Part shown: one piece after another, positions 27,281 through 35,634 of the stretch
How positions within the stretch are numbered: position 1 is the first letter of the stretch
How the letters are laid out: the number at the start of each line of letters is the position of its first letter
DNA from: Rohdeia sp041398665
Lineage (GTDB): Bacteria; Planctomycetota; UBA1135; GCA-002686595
Reading direction: 5' to 3'
Assembly: GCA_041398665.1 (NCBI GenBank)
Contig: JAWKUH010000006.1
Location: forward strand, 150,797 to 214,796
DNA: 64,000 nucleotides
Position numbers and translations under genes: made by a program
Notes under the pieces: generated by a model
Seen by the model: only the letters and a program-made list of their open reading frames with translations
What the model was told of the DNA's origin: nothing
The model's database searches: none

Positions 27281-28180
27281 GTGGAGCCCCAAGGACTCGA
27301 GTGCTCGCGACGCGCGGGCCGCATCGCCGCCGAGTGCCGGGAATGGGCACGCAGCGCCATCGCGCCCGGAGTGCGCGTGCGCGCGGTGCTCGAAGGCGTC
27401 GAGGAGCGCATCCGCGCGGCGGGAGCGATTCCCGCCTTCCCCGCGCAGTCGAGCATCAACCACGTCGCGGCGCACTACTGCTCGCCCCCCGACGACGAGA
27501 CGACCTACTCCGAGGGCGACTGCGTCAAGGTCGACCTCGGCGTGTGCGTCGACGGCTGGATCGCCGACACCGCCTGCACGGTCGACCTCTCGACGGACGG
27601 ACGCTGGGCGGAGCTGATCGGAGCCTCGCAGGCCGCGCTCGCCGCCGCGATCGCGCTGGTCGAGCCGGGCCGACCCGTGGCGGAGATCGGCGCGGCCGTG
27701 GAGCGCGCGATCACGTCGGCGGGCTTCCGCCCCGTGCGCAACCTCACGGGTCACGGTCTCGCGCGCTGGCAGGTCCACACGGCGCCGCAGATCCCCTCGG
27801 TCGACGACCGCAGTCGCGAGAAGCTCAAGGCTGGATCGGTCGTCGCGATCGAACCCTTCGCGTGCACGGGCGAGGGCTACACGCACGAGCGCGGCAAGGC
27901 CGAGGTCTTCATGATGATGCGACCGCCGCGCAACGCGAAGGGCATCGACCGCGACGTGCTGAGGGCGATCGACTCCTGGCGGGGACTGCCGATCGCGCGG
28001 CGCTACTTCGCGGACCTCGACCAGGAGGCCGTCGAGGGCGCGTTCGCGAAGCTCGCGCGCCAGGCCGTGCTCGTCCGCTTCCCTCCGCTCGTCGAGAAGG
28101 AGGGCGTCATGGTCGCGCAGACCGAGCACTCGCTCTACGTGGGGCCGGACGGCGTCGAGATCCTGACAGCGGCGAGCTGA
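27281..28180 (+). CDS. Type II methionine aminopeptidase (archaeal/eukaryotic-like)
   Basis: Removes initiator methionine. The 299 residues resemble archaeal MetAP2 rather than the usual bacterial MetAP1. Predicted metal ligands are D85 and D96 (KVDLGVCVDGWIADTACTVD), H158 (LTGHGL), E191 (AIEPFA) and E282 (VAQTEHS). The conserved INHVAAHY (59-66) and the type II helical insertion between about 222 and 270, ending RFPPLVEKEG, are also present. The start is GTG at 27281. It is divergent from the YfhO-like gene and followed by a glycosyltransferase. Most bacteria have only type I enzymes. Confidence 0.88.
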   Translation: MEPQGLECSRRAGRIAAECREWARSAIAPGVRVRAVLEGVEERIRAAGAIPAFPAQSSINHVAAHYCSPPDDETTYSEGDCVKVDLGVCVDGWIADTACTVDLSTDGRWAELIGASQAALAAAIALVEPGRPVAEIGAAVERAITSAGFRPVRNLTGHGLARWQVHTAPQIPSVDDRSREKLKAGSVVAIEPFACTGEGYTHERGKAEVFMMMRPPRNAKGIDRDVLRAIDSWRGLPIARRYFADLDQEAVEGAFAKLARQAVLVRFPPLVEKEGVMVAQTEHSLYVGPDGVEILTAAS

Positions 28181-28200
28181 GCCGACGGGAGTCGCTCCCA

Positions 28201-29887
28201 TGCGCATCGCCCTCGTCACGACGCCGCCCTCCGTCCGATCCGGCATCGGCGACTACACGCGCCACCTCGTTCCCTACGTGAGGGAGCACGCCGACGTCGA
28301 CGTCTACGTCGCGCCGCCGCTCGCGGGCGAGCCGCTCGACGAGGCGCTCGGCGGGGCGTCGCGCGCTCCGTCGACGATCTCGACCCGGTGCAGTACGACC
28401 ACGTCCTGTACCAGCTCGGCAACGAGTCGAACCACGCCTTCGTCGTGCGCGCGCTCCCGCGCCTCGGCGGGACCGTCGTGCTGCACGACTGGGTCCTGTT
28501 CGACATGGCGCTCGCCGCGTACCCGGCCATCGCCCGCGGAGGTCCGAAGGGCGCCGCGCTCGTCCTGCGCGAGGGCGGACTCGGTCAACTCGCACGCTAC
28601 GTCCGCAACTTCGCGGACCGCCGCGTGCAGAAGCGTCGTCCCGAGCGCGAGCCCGACCACACGTCCCTCGTGGGTGAGATCCTCGCGGGCTGGCACGCGC
28701 CCGAGGACCGCGGGCGCTGGACCTGCGACTTCGGCTCGTTCCGCGTGCCCGACCCGGACGCCGACGCGCTCGAGGTCGAGTTCCACGCGCCGCCGGGACG
28801 CACCGTCACGCTCTGGCGCGACGGGGAGCGACTCGCCGGCTTCGTGACGACGCCGCAGTGCGCGGACACGACCTTCGAGATCGAGCTGCACCGTCCGAGC
28901 GACGCGCCGTTCGTGCTGCGGGCGGACCCCGTCGTCGTCACCGACGAGCAGCGGCGGTACGGCGACTCGCGGAGGCTCGGGACGTTCGTCAAGTCGATCC
29001 GCTACCGCAGCGGCGAGGCCTGGCGCGAGGTCGGTCTCGCGCTCCCGCCCGCCCACCACACGATCCCGGTCACGCTCTCGCGCGACCGCTTCGACCTCCC
29101 GCTCAACGGCTCCGTCCTCCGACACGCCGACTCGTTCATCGTGCACTCCGACTACGTCGGCGATCGCATCCGCGCGGAGCGCGGCGACCACGTGCAGGTG
29201 GGCCGCGTCTGGCACGGCGCCGAGGACCGCAGCGACGACCGCGACCGACGCGACGTCCGCTCGGCGCTCGGTCTGCCCGGAGCGTGGCGCGACGACTTCG
29301 TCGTCGTCAGCTTCGGCGGTGTGCAGCCGCACAAGCGGATCGACAAATTGCTCGACGGTCTGGTGCTCGCGCGCCGCGAACGCCCCGACATCCGACTGGT
29401 CCTCGCGGGCAAGGTCGCGGGCGACTTCTTCGACGCGGCGGACGAGGTCCGACGGCGTCACCTCGACGACGCGGTGCGCCTGACGGGGTTCGTGCCGGAG
29501 GAGATCGGCTGGGAGTGGCTGCGCGCCGGCGACCTCTCCGTGAACCTGCGCGGACCGACGTCGGGCGGCACGTCGGGCGGGATCTTCCAGAGCTTCGGGC
29601 TCGGTCGCGCCGTCATCGCGAGCGACGCCGCCGAGCAGCGCGAGCTGCCCGACGAGTGCACGCTCAAGGTGCCGCTCGGCGAGGGCGAGGTCGAAGCCAT
29701 CGCGCGCACGCTCGTCGACCTGCGCGACCACCCCGAGAAACGCGACGCGCTGGAGCGCGCCGTGCGCCGCTTCGTCGCGACGGAGTGCCACTGGCGGATC
29801 CAGGCCGAGCACTACCTCGAGCTGCTCGAACGCTTCCGGCCCCCGAGGAGCTCGGGGCGGAGTCGGCCGCTCGTGGCGACGACGTGA
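28201..29887 (+). CDS. GT4-type glycosyltransferase with inserted domain (frameshift near start)
   Basis: The N-terminus RIALVTTPPSVRSGIGDYTR is typical of GT-B enzymes of family 4. The C-terminal nucleotide-sugar half has FGGVQPHKRIDKLLDGLVLA, LAGKV, LTGFVPEE and a GGTSGGIFQSFGLGRAVIAS donor loop. Residues about 165-270 form a beta-rich insertion (VPDPDADALEVEFHAPPGRT onward) not usual for the family. The frame starting at the ATG 28201 is lost in the G-run at 28353-28356. Adding one G restores EALGGGVARSVDDLDPVQYD and continues to 29887. About 562 residues when corrected. The sugar and acceptor are unknown. Confidence 0.82.
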
Positions 29888-29896
29888 ACCTGCGCG

Positions 29897-30244
29897 TCAC
29901 CCGAGCCTGAGCCCGCACGACGGACAGCGCGTCGGCACGCCGCGGATCGGGTCGCCGCAGGCGGGACACGTGTTCTCGTCGGACTCGAGGTCGACGACGG
30001 TGGAGGCGCGCTCGCGCGCCTCCTCGGGGATCGCCGAGTCGAACTCCGCCTCGATCGCGGCGACCGCCGCTCGCGCCGAGCTGCCCGCGACCGCGAGCAG
30101 GTACTTGGTGCCTCAGGCGTTCGCGTTCTGGCCGGGCGGCTGGACGATCTCCGCGGGGATGCCGGTGGCCGCGAGGGTGCGGCGCATCTCGCGCAGTCGT
30201 TGGAAGCCGCCCTGCGCGACGAAGATCAGGTCGTCGCCGTTCAC
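29897..30244 (-). CDS. Small zinc-ribbon protein with in-frame TGA (candidate selenoprotein)
   Basis: Reads as 115 codons from GTG 30244, with TGA as codon 44 (30115-30113). Upstream: MNGDDLIFVAQGGFQRLREM (1-20), then AATGIPAEIVQPPGQNANA; downstream: GTKYLLAVAGSSARAAVAAI, an acidic helix and a C-terminal zinc ribbon CPACGDPIRGVPTRCPSCG (93-111). Both halves stay in one frame, so this is not an indel like the other disruptions here. The GTG overlaps the stop of the DUF2459-like gene (GTGA) and has AGGA seven bases upstream, supporting a real, coupled gene. A 9-bp stem (30100-30092 with 30075-30067) begins 12 bases after the TGA, where bacterial SECIS elements lie. Alternatives: a Cys/Trp-to-stop mutation, a base error, or true termination at 43 residues. 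Confidence 0.6.
30067..30100 (-). promoter_or_regulatory. Candidate SECIS-like stem-loop after in-frame TGA
   Basis: On the minus strand CTGCTCGCG pairs with CGCGAGCGG (eight Watson-Crick pairs and one G-U) around a 16-base loop containing GTCGCGGG. It starts 12 bases after the TGA and lies within the coding frame, matching the placement of bacterial SECIS elements. Given the high G+C, such stems also occur by chance, so this is suggestive only. Confidence 0.35.
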
Positions 30245-30870
30245 GGTGCGATCCTAGCAAGCCTGCGTCCGCGGCGTCCGCTCCGCGCGGCCTCGTCCTC
30301 GGTCACGAAGTTGGCGATCAGCGGCGTGCCCCACACGTCGCACCCGAGCTCGCGCAACCAGGTCCGCGTGCGGTCGTTGCAGTGGTGGAGCACCGAGTAG
30401 GAGTTCGCGTCGTCGGGGACGAACTCGAGTCGGTAGAGCGTGCTGTAGAGGCGCTCGTCGCGCGCCTCCTCGAAGCGCGCGACGAGGCGCGACTCGAGGG
30501 CGGCCGCCGCACCGCGCTCGACGTCGAGCCCGATCACCTTCTCGGCCCAGAACGCGCGGGCGATCGCGTCCGCTTCGGGCGGCCCGTTCCAGGGCGCGCG
30601 ACCGAGCGCCGCGCGCGTCGGCCAGAACAGCACGGCGGGCAGGCGCCACCAGTCCGTGTCGTCGAGCGCGAACCAGCGCCACTCGCCCCACGCCCACAGG
30701 TCGTGACCCGTGCCGTCCGAGCGCGGCAGCACGAGCGCGGAATGGCGACCCTGGTCGACGACGAAGACGCGAACGGGGTCGACGACGTCCCGCGGGGGGA
30801 CGACGACGGCGCGACAGCTCGCGAGCGTGAGCGCGGCGGCGAGCGCGAGGGCCCGCGCGTCGCGCTTCAC
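30241..30870 (-). CDS. DUF2459-like lipoprotein
   Basis: 209 residues. A lipoprotein signal (ALALAAALTLASC, Cys19) is followed by VRVFVVDQGRHSALVLPRSD and WAWGEWRWFALDDTDWWRL, which match the opening of DUF2459 proteins. The end has HHCNDRTRTWLRELGCDVWG, the conserved Asn/Cys region of this family. The function is unknown in all organisms. The GTG start (30870) overlaps the stop of the His-rich lipoprotein gene, and its own stop overlaps the zinc-ribbon gene, giving a three-gene chain with GTGA junctions. Confidence 0.78.
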   Translation of the reverse strand: MKRDARALALAAALTLASCRAVVVPPRDVVDPVRVFVVDQGRHSALVLPRSDGTGHDLWAWGEWRWFALDDTDWWRLPAVLFWPTRAALGRAPWNGPPEADAIARAFWAEKVIGLDVERGAAAALESRLVARFEEARDERLYSTLYRLEFVPDDANSYSVLHHCNDRTRTWLRELGCDVWGTPLIANFVTEDEAARSGRRGRRLARIAP

Positions 30871-31355
30871 GGGATCAGTCGGATCACGGCCGTCGCCTTC
30901 GTGCCGTCGGGTCCCTCGAGCTCGAGCGAGAGCGTCGCTCCGCTCTCGATCCCGGCGGGCAGCTCGCCGACGTGCAGGTCGAAGTCGGAGCCGTTCTCGG
31001 CCTTGGCGGAGGCGCGCAGCGACTTCGCGCCGGTCGCGTCGATCACCTCGCCGCGCACGATCGACACACCCTCCGCCTCGATCTCGAAGGCGAGCTCCTC
31101 GACCGGCGTCGTGCGCGGCCGGAACCACGTGACGTGGACGTCGGCGAAGTCGCCCATCGCGCCCTCGTGGACCGTGACGGGGTCGCCCAGGTCGGCGTGG
31201 TCGTGCGCGTGGTCGTGGTCGGCGTGGTCCTCCGCGCCGTGGTCGTGATCGGCGTGGTCGTCGGCATGGGTCGCAGCCTGACCGCCGTCGTTCGAGCCGC
31301 CGCCGCAGGACGGCAGGAACGCGAGGAGGGCGAGGAGGATCGTCGTCGAACGCAT
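30867..31355 (-). CDS. His/Asp-rich lipoprotein (probable metal binder)
   Basis: 162 residues. Signal MRSTTILLALLAFLPSC puts the lipidated Cys at 17. Residues 29-56 are almost entirely His, Asp and Ala (HADDHADHDHGAEDHADHDH then AHDHAD), a composition typical of zinc, nickel or copper capture segments. The C-terminal 100 residues form a beta-rich domain (VHVTWFRPRTTPVEELAFEI; HVGELPAGIESGATLSLEL) resembling domains of periplasmic metal-transport accessory proteins; this is inference. It heads the GTGA-coupled operon with the DUF2459-like and zinc-ribbon genes. Confidence 0.8.
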   Translation of the reverse strand: MRSTTILLALLAFLPSCGGGSNDGGQAATHADDHADHDHGAEDHADHDHAHDHADLGDPVTVHEGAMGDFADVHVTWFRPRTTPVEELAFEIEAEGVSIVRGEVIDATGAKSLRASAKAENGSDFDLHVGELPAGIESGATLSLELEGPDGTKATAVIRLIP

Positions 31356-31443
31356 GGTGGTGTCTCCGTGGGGTGCGTCGGTTCGGGTTCGTCTCGTCGA
31401 ACGCCGCGGTGGCGCGTCGACATGGGCCGGGTCTCGGCGAACG

Positions 31444-34128
31444 TCAGCGACGCTCGAGGTCGTCGCGCCAGCGCTGGAGCAGCGTCAGCGCCTGGATCGG
31501 CGTCGTCCGATCGAGGTCGAGCGCGCGGATCTCGCGTTCGACCTCGCTCTCCGGTGCGTCGAAGAACGAGAGCTGGCGCGGTGCGCCGGGACGCCGCTCG
31601 GGACCGCCGGGTTCGAGGTACGCCGACTCGTCCTCGAGGCTCGCGAGGACCTGGCGCGCGCGTTCGAGCACGGGCGCCGGCACGCCGGCGAGTCGCGCGA
31701 CGTGGATGCCGTACGAGCGGTCGGTCCCGCCCTCCTGGATCGTGTGCAGGAACACGATCTCCTCGCCCCATTCGCGCACGGCGACGGAGAGGTTGAAGAC
31801 GCCGGCGAGGCGGTCCGCGAGATCCGTGAGCTGGTGGTAGTGCGTGGCGAACAGCCCGCGCGCACGGACGGCCTCGTGGAGGTGCTCCACGATCGCCCAG
31901 GCGAGTGCGAGGCCGTCGAACGTGCTCGTACCGCGCCCCACCTCGTCGAGCACGACGAGCGAGCGCTCCGTCGCGTTGTTGAGGATGTTCGCGATCTCGA
32001 CCATCTCGACCATGAAGGTCGACTCGCCGCGGCTGATGTCGTCGCCGCTCCCCACGCGCGTGAAGATGCGGTCGACGACGCCGACGCGCGCCGACTCGGC
32101 CGGGACGAAGCTCCCGATCTGCGCGAGCAACGCGATCAGTGCGGTCTGGCGGATGTAGGTCGACTTGCCCGCCATGTTCGGCCCCGTGAGGATGCCGACG
32201 AGACGACCGTTCGACGCGTCGCCGTCGAGCCGCGTGTCGTTCGGCACGAACGTCTCGCAGGTCGGCGAGAGCTCGATCACGGGGTGCCTGCCGCCGACGA
32301 CCTCGAGGACCGTCGAGTCGTCGACCTCGGGGCGGACGTAGCGGTTCGTCGCGGCGCACTCCGCGAGCGAGACCAGGGCGTCGAGCGTCGCGACCGCGTC
32401 CGCCGTCTCGAGGATGCGGTCGGTGTGCTTCGCGATCTCGTCGCGGAGCGCCATGAAGATCTCGTACTCGAGCTCCTGCGCGCGCTCCTCGGCGGTGAGG
32501 ACCTTGGTCTCGAACTCCTTGAGCTCCGACGTGATGTAGCGCTCGGCCGTCTTGACCGTCTGCTTGCGCACCCACTCCGGCGGCACGCGGTCGACCTGGC
32601 CGCGGGGCACCTCGATGAAGTAGCCGAAGACCGAGTTGAAGCCGACCTTGAGGCCGTTGATGCCGGTGCGCTCGGCCTCGTCGGCCTGCATGCGCGCCAT
32701 CCACGACTTGCCGTCGCCCGCGATGCTGCGCAGCTCGTCGAGCCTCTCGTCGAAGCCGTCGCGCACGAGTCCGCCCTCGCGCAGCGTCATCGGGGGCTCG
32801 TCGACGACCGTCGTGAGCACGCGCTCCGTGACGTCCGTGAGCGGGTCGAGCCGTGCCAGGAGTTCGACGAGCAACGGCGCGCCGCGATCCTCGAGGAGCT
32901 TGCGCAGTTCGGGCACACGTCGCGTCGACTCCGCGAGCGCGCGCACGTCGCGCCCGTTCGCTCGACCCGTCGACACCTTGGCGACGAGTCGTTCGAGGTC
33001 GCGCACGTCGGAGAGGACGCCGCGCAGGTCCTCGCGCACGAAGGACTCCTCGACGAGCTCGGCGACGGCCGTCTGGCGCGCGCGGATCGTCCCGACGTCG
33101 CGCAGCGGAGCGAGGACCCACTCGCGCAGCATCCTGCCGCCCATCGGCGTCGACGTCGCGTCGAGGACGTCGAGCAGCGTGCCTTCGCGCCGCGACCCGC
33201 GCTGCGTCTCGACCAGCTCGAGCGTCGAGCGCGTCGCGCGGTCGAGCACGAGGTGGCGCGAGGGGTCGACGGGCTCGATGCGTCGCACGTGCTGGCACGC
33301 CGCCTTCTGCGTCTCCTCGAGGTACTCGACGAGCGCTCCCGCGGCGGGCACGACGGCCGATCCGTCGTCGACGCCGAAGCCGCCGAGCGTGCGCACGCCG
33401 AAGTGGCGCTCGAGCACGCGACGCGCGGCGCTGCGGTCGAAGCGCCAGGCCTCGCGGTCGCTCGCGAGTTCGTGGTGGAGTCGCTGGAACTCGGTGTGGA
33501 CCTGCGAGTCCGGGTCGAGCGAGTCGAAGGGGACGAGGACCTCGGCCGGCGCGATGCGCGCGAAGAGGTCGAGCAGTCCGGCGTCGTCGGTCTCGCAGAC
33601 CTGGAAGCGTCCGGTCGAGACGTCGACCCAGGCCACGCCGTTCCTCGCTCCTTCTCCTTCGCGGGCCGCGGCCACAGTGCGACGAGGTAGTTCGACGCGC
33701 GCGCGTCGAGCGCGTCCTCCTCCGTCAGCGTCCCGGCGGTGACGACCCGGACGATGCCGCGGTCGACGATACCTTGGTCTTCTTCGGGTCGGCGAGCTGT
33801 TCGCAGATGGCGACCTTGAAGCCCTTGCGCACGAGGCGCAGCAGGTAGCCGTCCACCGACCGGACGGGCACGCCGCACATGGGCAGCGCGGCCTCGTCCT
33901 TGTCGCGCTTGGTGAGCGTGATCCCGAGCTCGCGCGACGCGGTGACCGCGTCGTCCCCGAACATCTCGTAGAAGTCGCCCATCCGGAAGAAGAGCAGTGC
34001 GTCGGGCTGCTCGTCCTTCGCCCGCACTGCTCCATCATCGGCGTCTGCTTGCCGTCGCGGGCACCCGGGCCGGGTGCCCGCCCCGGCCAACTTCCGTCCG
34101 GCGACGCGGGTGGTGCTGCGGGGGTCAT
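31444..34128 (-). CDS. mutS: DNA mismatch repair protein MutS (three single-base frameshifts)
   Basis: Recognises mismatched bases. From ATG 34128 the mismatch-binding domain has ALLFFRMGDFYEMFGDDAV, with the Phe-x-Glu wedge near residue 50. Domains II-IV follow and the ATPase has Walker A TGPNMAGKSTYIRQ, Walker B VVLDEVGRGTSTFDG and ATHYHQL. About 895 residues when corrected, normal for MutS. Three frame losses lie in the N-terminal third: near 34025 (after MMEQ), at 33772 (AAGG where AAGGG is expected; ADPKKTKGIVDRGIVRV resumes), and near 33677 (NYLVAL then VAAAREG). Each is repaired by adding one base. It is divergent from the COG3014-like gene. Confidence 0.88.
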   Translation of the reverse strand: MTPAAPPASPDGSWPGRAPGPGARDGKQTPMMEQCGRRTSSPTHCSSSGWATSTRCSGTTRSPRRASSGSRSPSATRTRPRCPCAACPSGRWTATCCASCARASRSPSANSSPTRRRPRYRRPRHRPGRHRRDADGGGRARRARVELPRRTVAAAREGEGARNGVAWVDVSTGRFQVCETDDAGLLDLFARIAPAEVLVPFDSLDPDSQVHTEFQRLHHELASDREAWRFDRSAARRVLERHFGVRTLGGFGVDDGSAVVPAAGALVEYLEETQKAACQHVRRIEPVDPSRHLVLDRATRSTLELVETQRGSRREGTLLDVLDATSTPMGGRMLREWVLAPLRDVGTIRARQTAVAELVEESFVREDLRGVLSDVRDLERLVAKVSTGRANGRDVRALAESTRRVPELRKLLEDRGAPLLVELLARLDPLTDVTERVLTTVVDEPPMTLREGGLVRDGFDERLDELRSIAGDGKSWMARMQADEAERTGINGLKVGFNSVFGYFIEVPRGQVDRVPPEWVRKQTVKTAERYITSELKEFETKVLTAEERAQELEYEIFMALRDEIAKHTDRILETADAVATLDALVSLAECAATNRYVRPEVDDSTVLEVVGGRHPVIELSPTCETFVPNDTRLDGDASNGRLVGILTGPNMAGKSTYIRQTALIALLAQIGSFVPAESARVGVVDRIFTRVGSGDDISRGESTFMVEMVEIANILNNATERSLVVLDEVGRGTSTFDGLALAWAIVEHLHEAVRARGLFATHYHQLTDLADRLAGVFNLSVAVREWGEEIVFLHTIQEGGTDRSYGIHVARLAGVPAPVLERARQVLASLEDESAYLEPGGPERRPGAPRQLSFFDAPESEVEREIRALDLDRTTPIQALTLLQRWRDDLERR

Positions 34129-34218
34129 GTGGGTCTTCCGGGAGATTCGGGCGGGCGGCAGCGTACTCTGAGCGGCCCGCGTCGCGACCCGCGACGCGCC
34201 GTTCGCGACCCGACGTCC

Positions 34219-35599
34219 GTGCTCGCCGCCGACTTCCGACCCGAGACGCTCCGCGCTCCCTCCGACCGTCGTCACGACGCTCGTCGAGGCGTCCCTCCCG
34301 CCGCACCGCGCCGACGGAGGACCGCTCTCGTCGTCGCGTCGATGTTCCTCGCCGTCGCGGCGTCGGGATGCGCGGGGTACCCCGAGCGCGCGGGTCGCGC
34401 ACTCGCGCAGTACCGCGCCGGCGCCCTCGACGAGGCCGCGACGAGCTTCGAGTCGGGCGACGTCACGGACAGCGCGTTCCTCTCCGGCGCCGAGGTCGGG
34501 ATGATCCGCCTCTCGGCCGGTGAGTGGGAGGCGGCGCGCGACGCGCTGACCAGGGCCGCGGAAGCGGCGCGCGACGCCGAGGAGAAGTCGCTGCTCTCGG
34601 TGTCCGAGGGCGCGGAGTCGGTCGGCACGCTGCTCGTCAACGACACCGTGGCGGCGTACACGGGCGAGGGCTACGAGCGCGTGCTCGTCCACGCCGCGCT
34701 CGCGATCGCCTACCTCGCGCTCGGCGACGTCTCCGGCATGCGCGTCGAGACGCGGCGCGCGAACCAGGTCCTCGAGGGCGAGGAGGCGCTGTACGAGACG
34801 AAGTACGGCGCGGGCGGGCTCGGGCACCTCCTGTCCGCGGTGAGCTACGAGATGGAGCGGCGCCTCGACGAGGCCCTGATCGACTACCGGCGGATGGTGG
34901 AGAAGGGGGTCGGCCTCGAGATCGCGGGGCCGAGGCTGCGCGAGCTCGCGGACTTCTTCGGACGCGACGACGTGGCCGAACTCGTCGCGGACTACGAGCC
35001 GGCGGTGTCCACCGACGAGCCGTACGCGACGGTGTGGGTCCTCGGCGCGATGGGGCTCGCGCCCCAGAAGGTCGAACGGAGCCTCAACCTCCCGACGCCC
35101 GTCGGCTTCGTGCGCATGACGGCGCCGGACTACGTGTCGAGCGGCGGCGCGCGGACGCTCACGCTCGTGCTCCCCGACGCGGGTGAGTCCGTGGCCTGCA
35201 CGGTCGTCGAGGACGTCGACGCCGTCTCGCGCGAGAACCTCTCGGACCGGCTCGCCTGGATCGCGGCGCGGACGGCCGTGCGCGCCGGCATCCGCGCCGG
35301 TGTGCACGAGTACGTCGAGAAGGAGCACGGCGCGCTCGCCGCGTTCGGCGTCGACGTCCTCGGCCTCGCGCTGGAGCGCGCGGATCTGCGCTCGTGGCTC
35401 ACGCTCCCGCGCGAGTGGCAGGCGGCGCGCGCCGTCCTGCCCCCGGGGGGCCCACACCCTCGAACTGACCACCTCCGGCGGCGACAGCGTCCGACTCGGT
35501 CGCTACGAACTGGAGGAAGGAGAGACCATGCTGATCTTCGCGCGTAGCGTGGACGGCTGGCTCGAAGCACACCCGATCGGCGGCCTCCGGGTGGAATGA
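34219..35599 (+). CDS. COG3014-like TPR lipoprotein (frameshift near C-terminus)
   Basis: About 460 residues. RRRRTALVVASMFLAVAASGC is a lipoprotein signal. Helical repeat segments follow, including YERVLVHAALAIAYLALGDV and RVETRRANQVLEGEEALYET, hallmarks of COG3014 proteins. These are found beside LpoB genes in proteobacteria, as here. At 35445-35450 a run of six G breaks the frame. Removing one G gives LPPGAHTLELTTSGGDSVRL and the natural end GGLRVE at 35599. The start is uncertain: GTG 34219 supplies the Arg-rich n-region, while ATG 34342 would leave a very short signal. Probably involved in peptidoglycan synthesis control by association. Confidence 0.78.
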
Positions 35600-35634
35600 G
35601 CCGCCCCTGTCGCACACCCTCGCCACGAACCACG

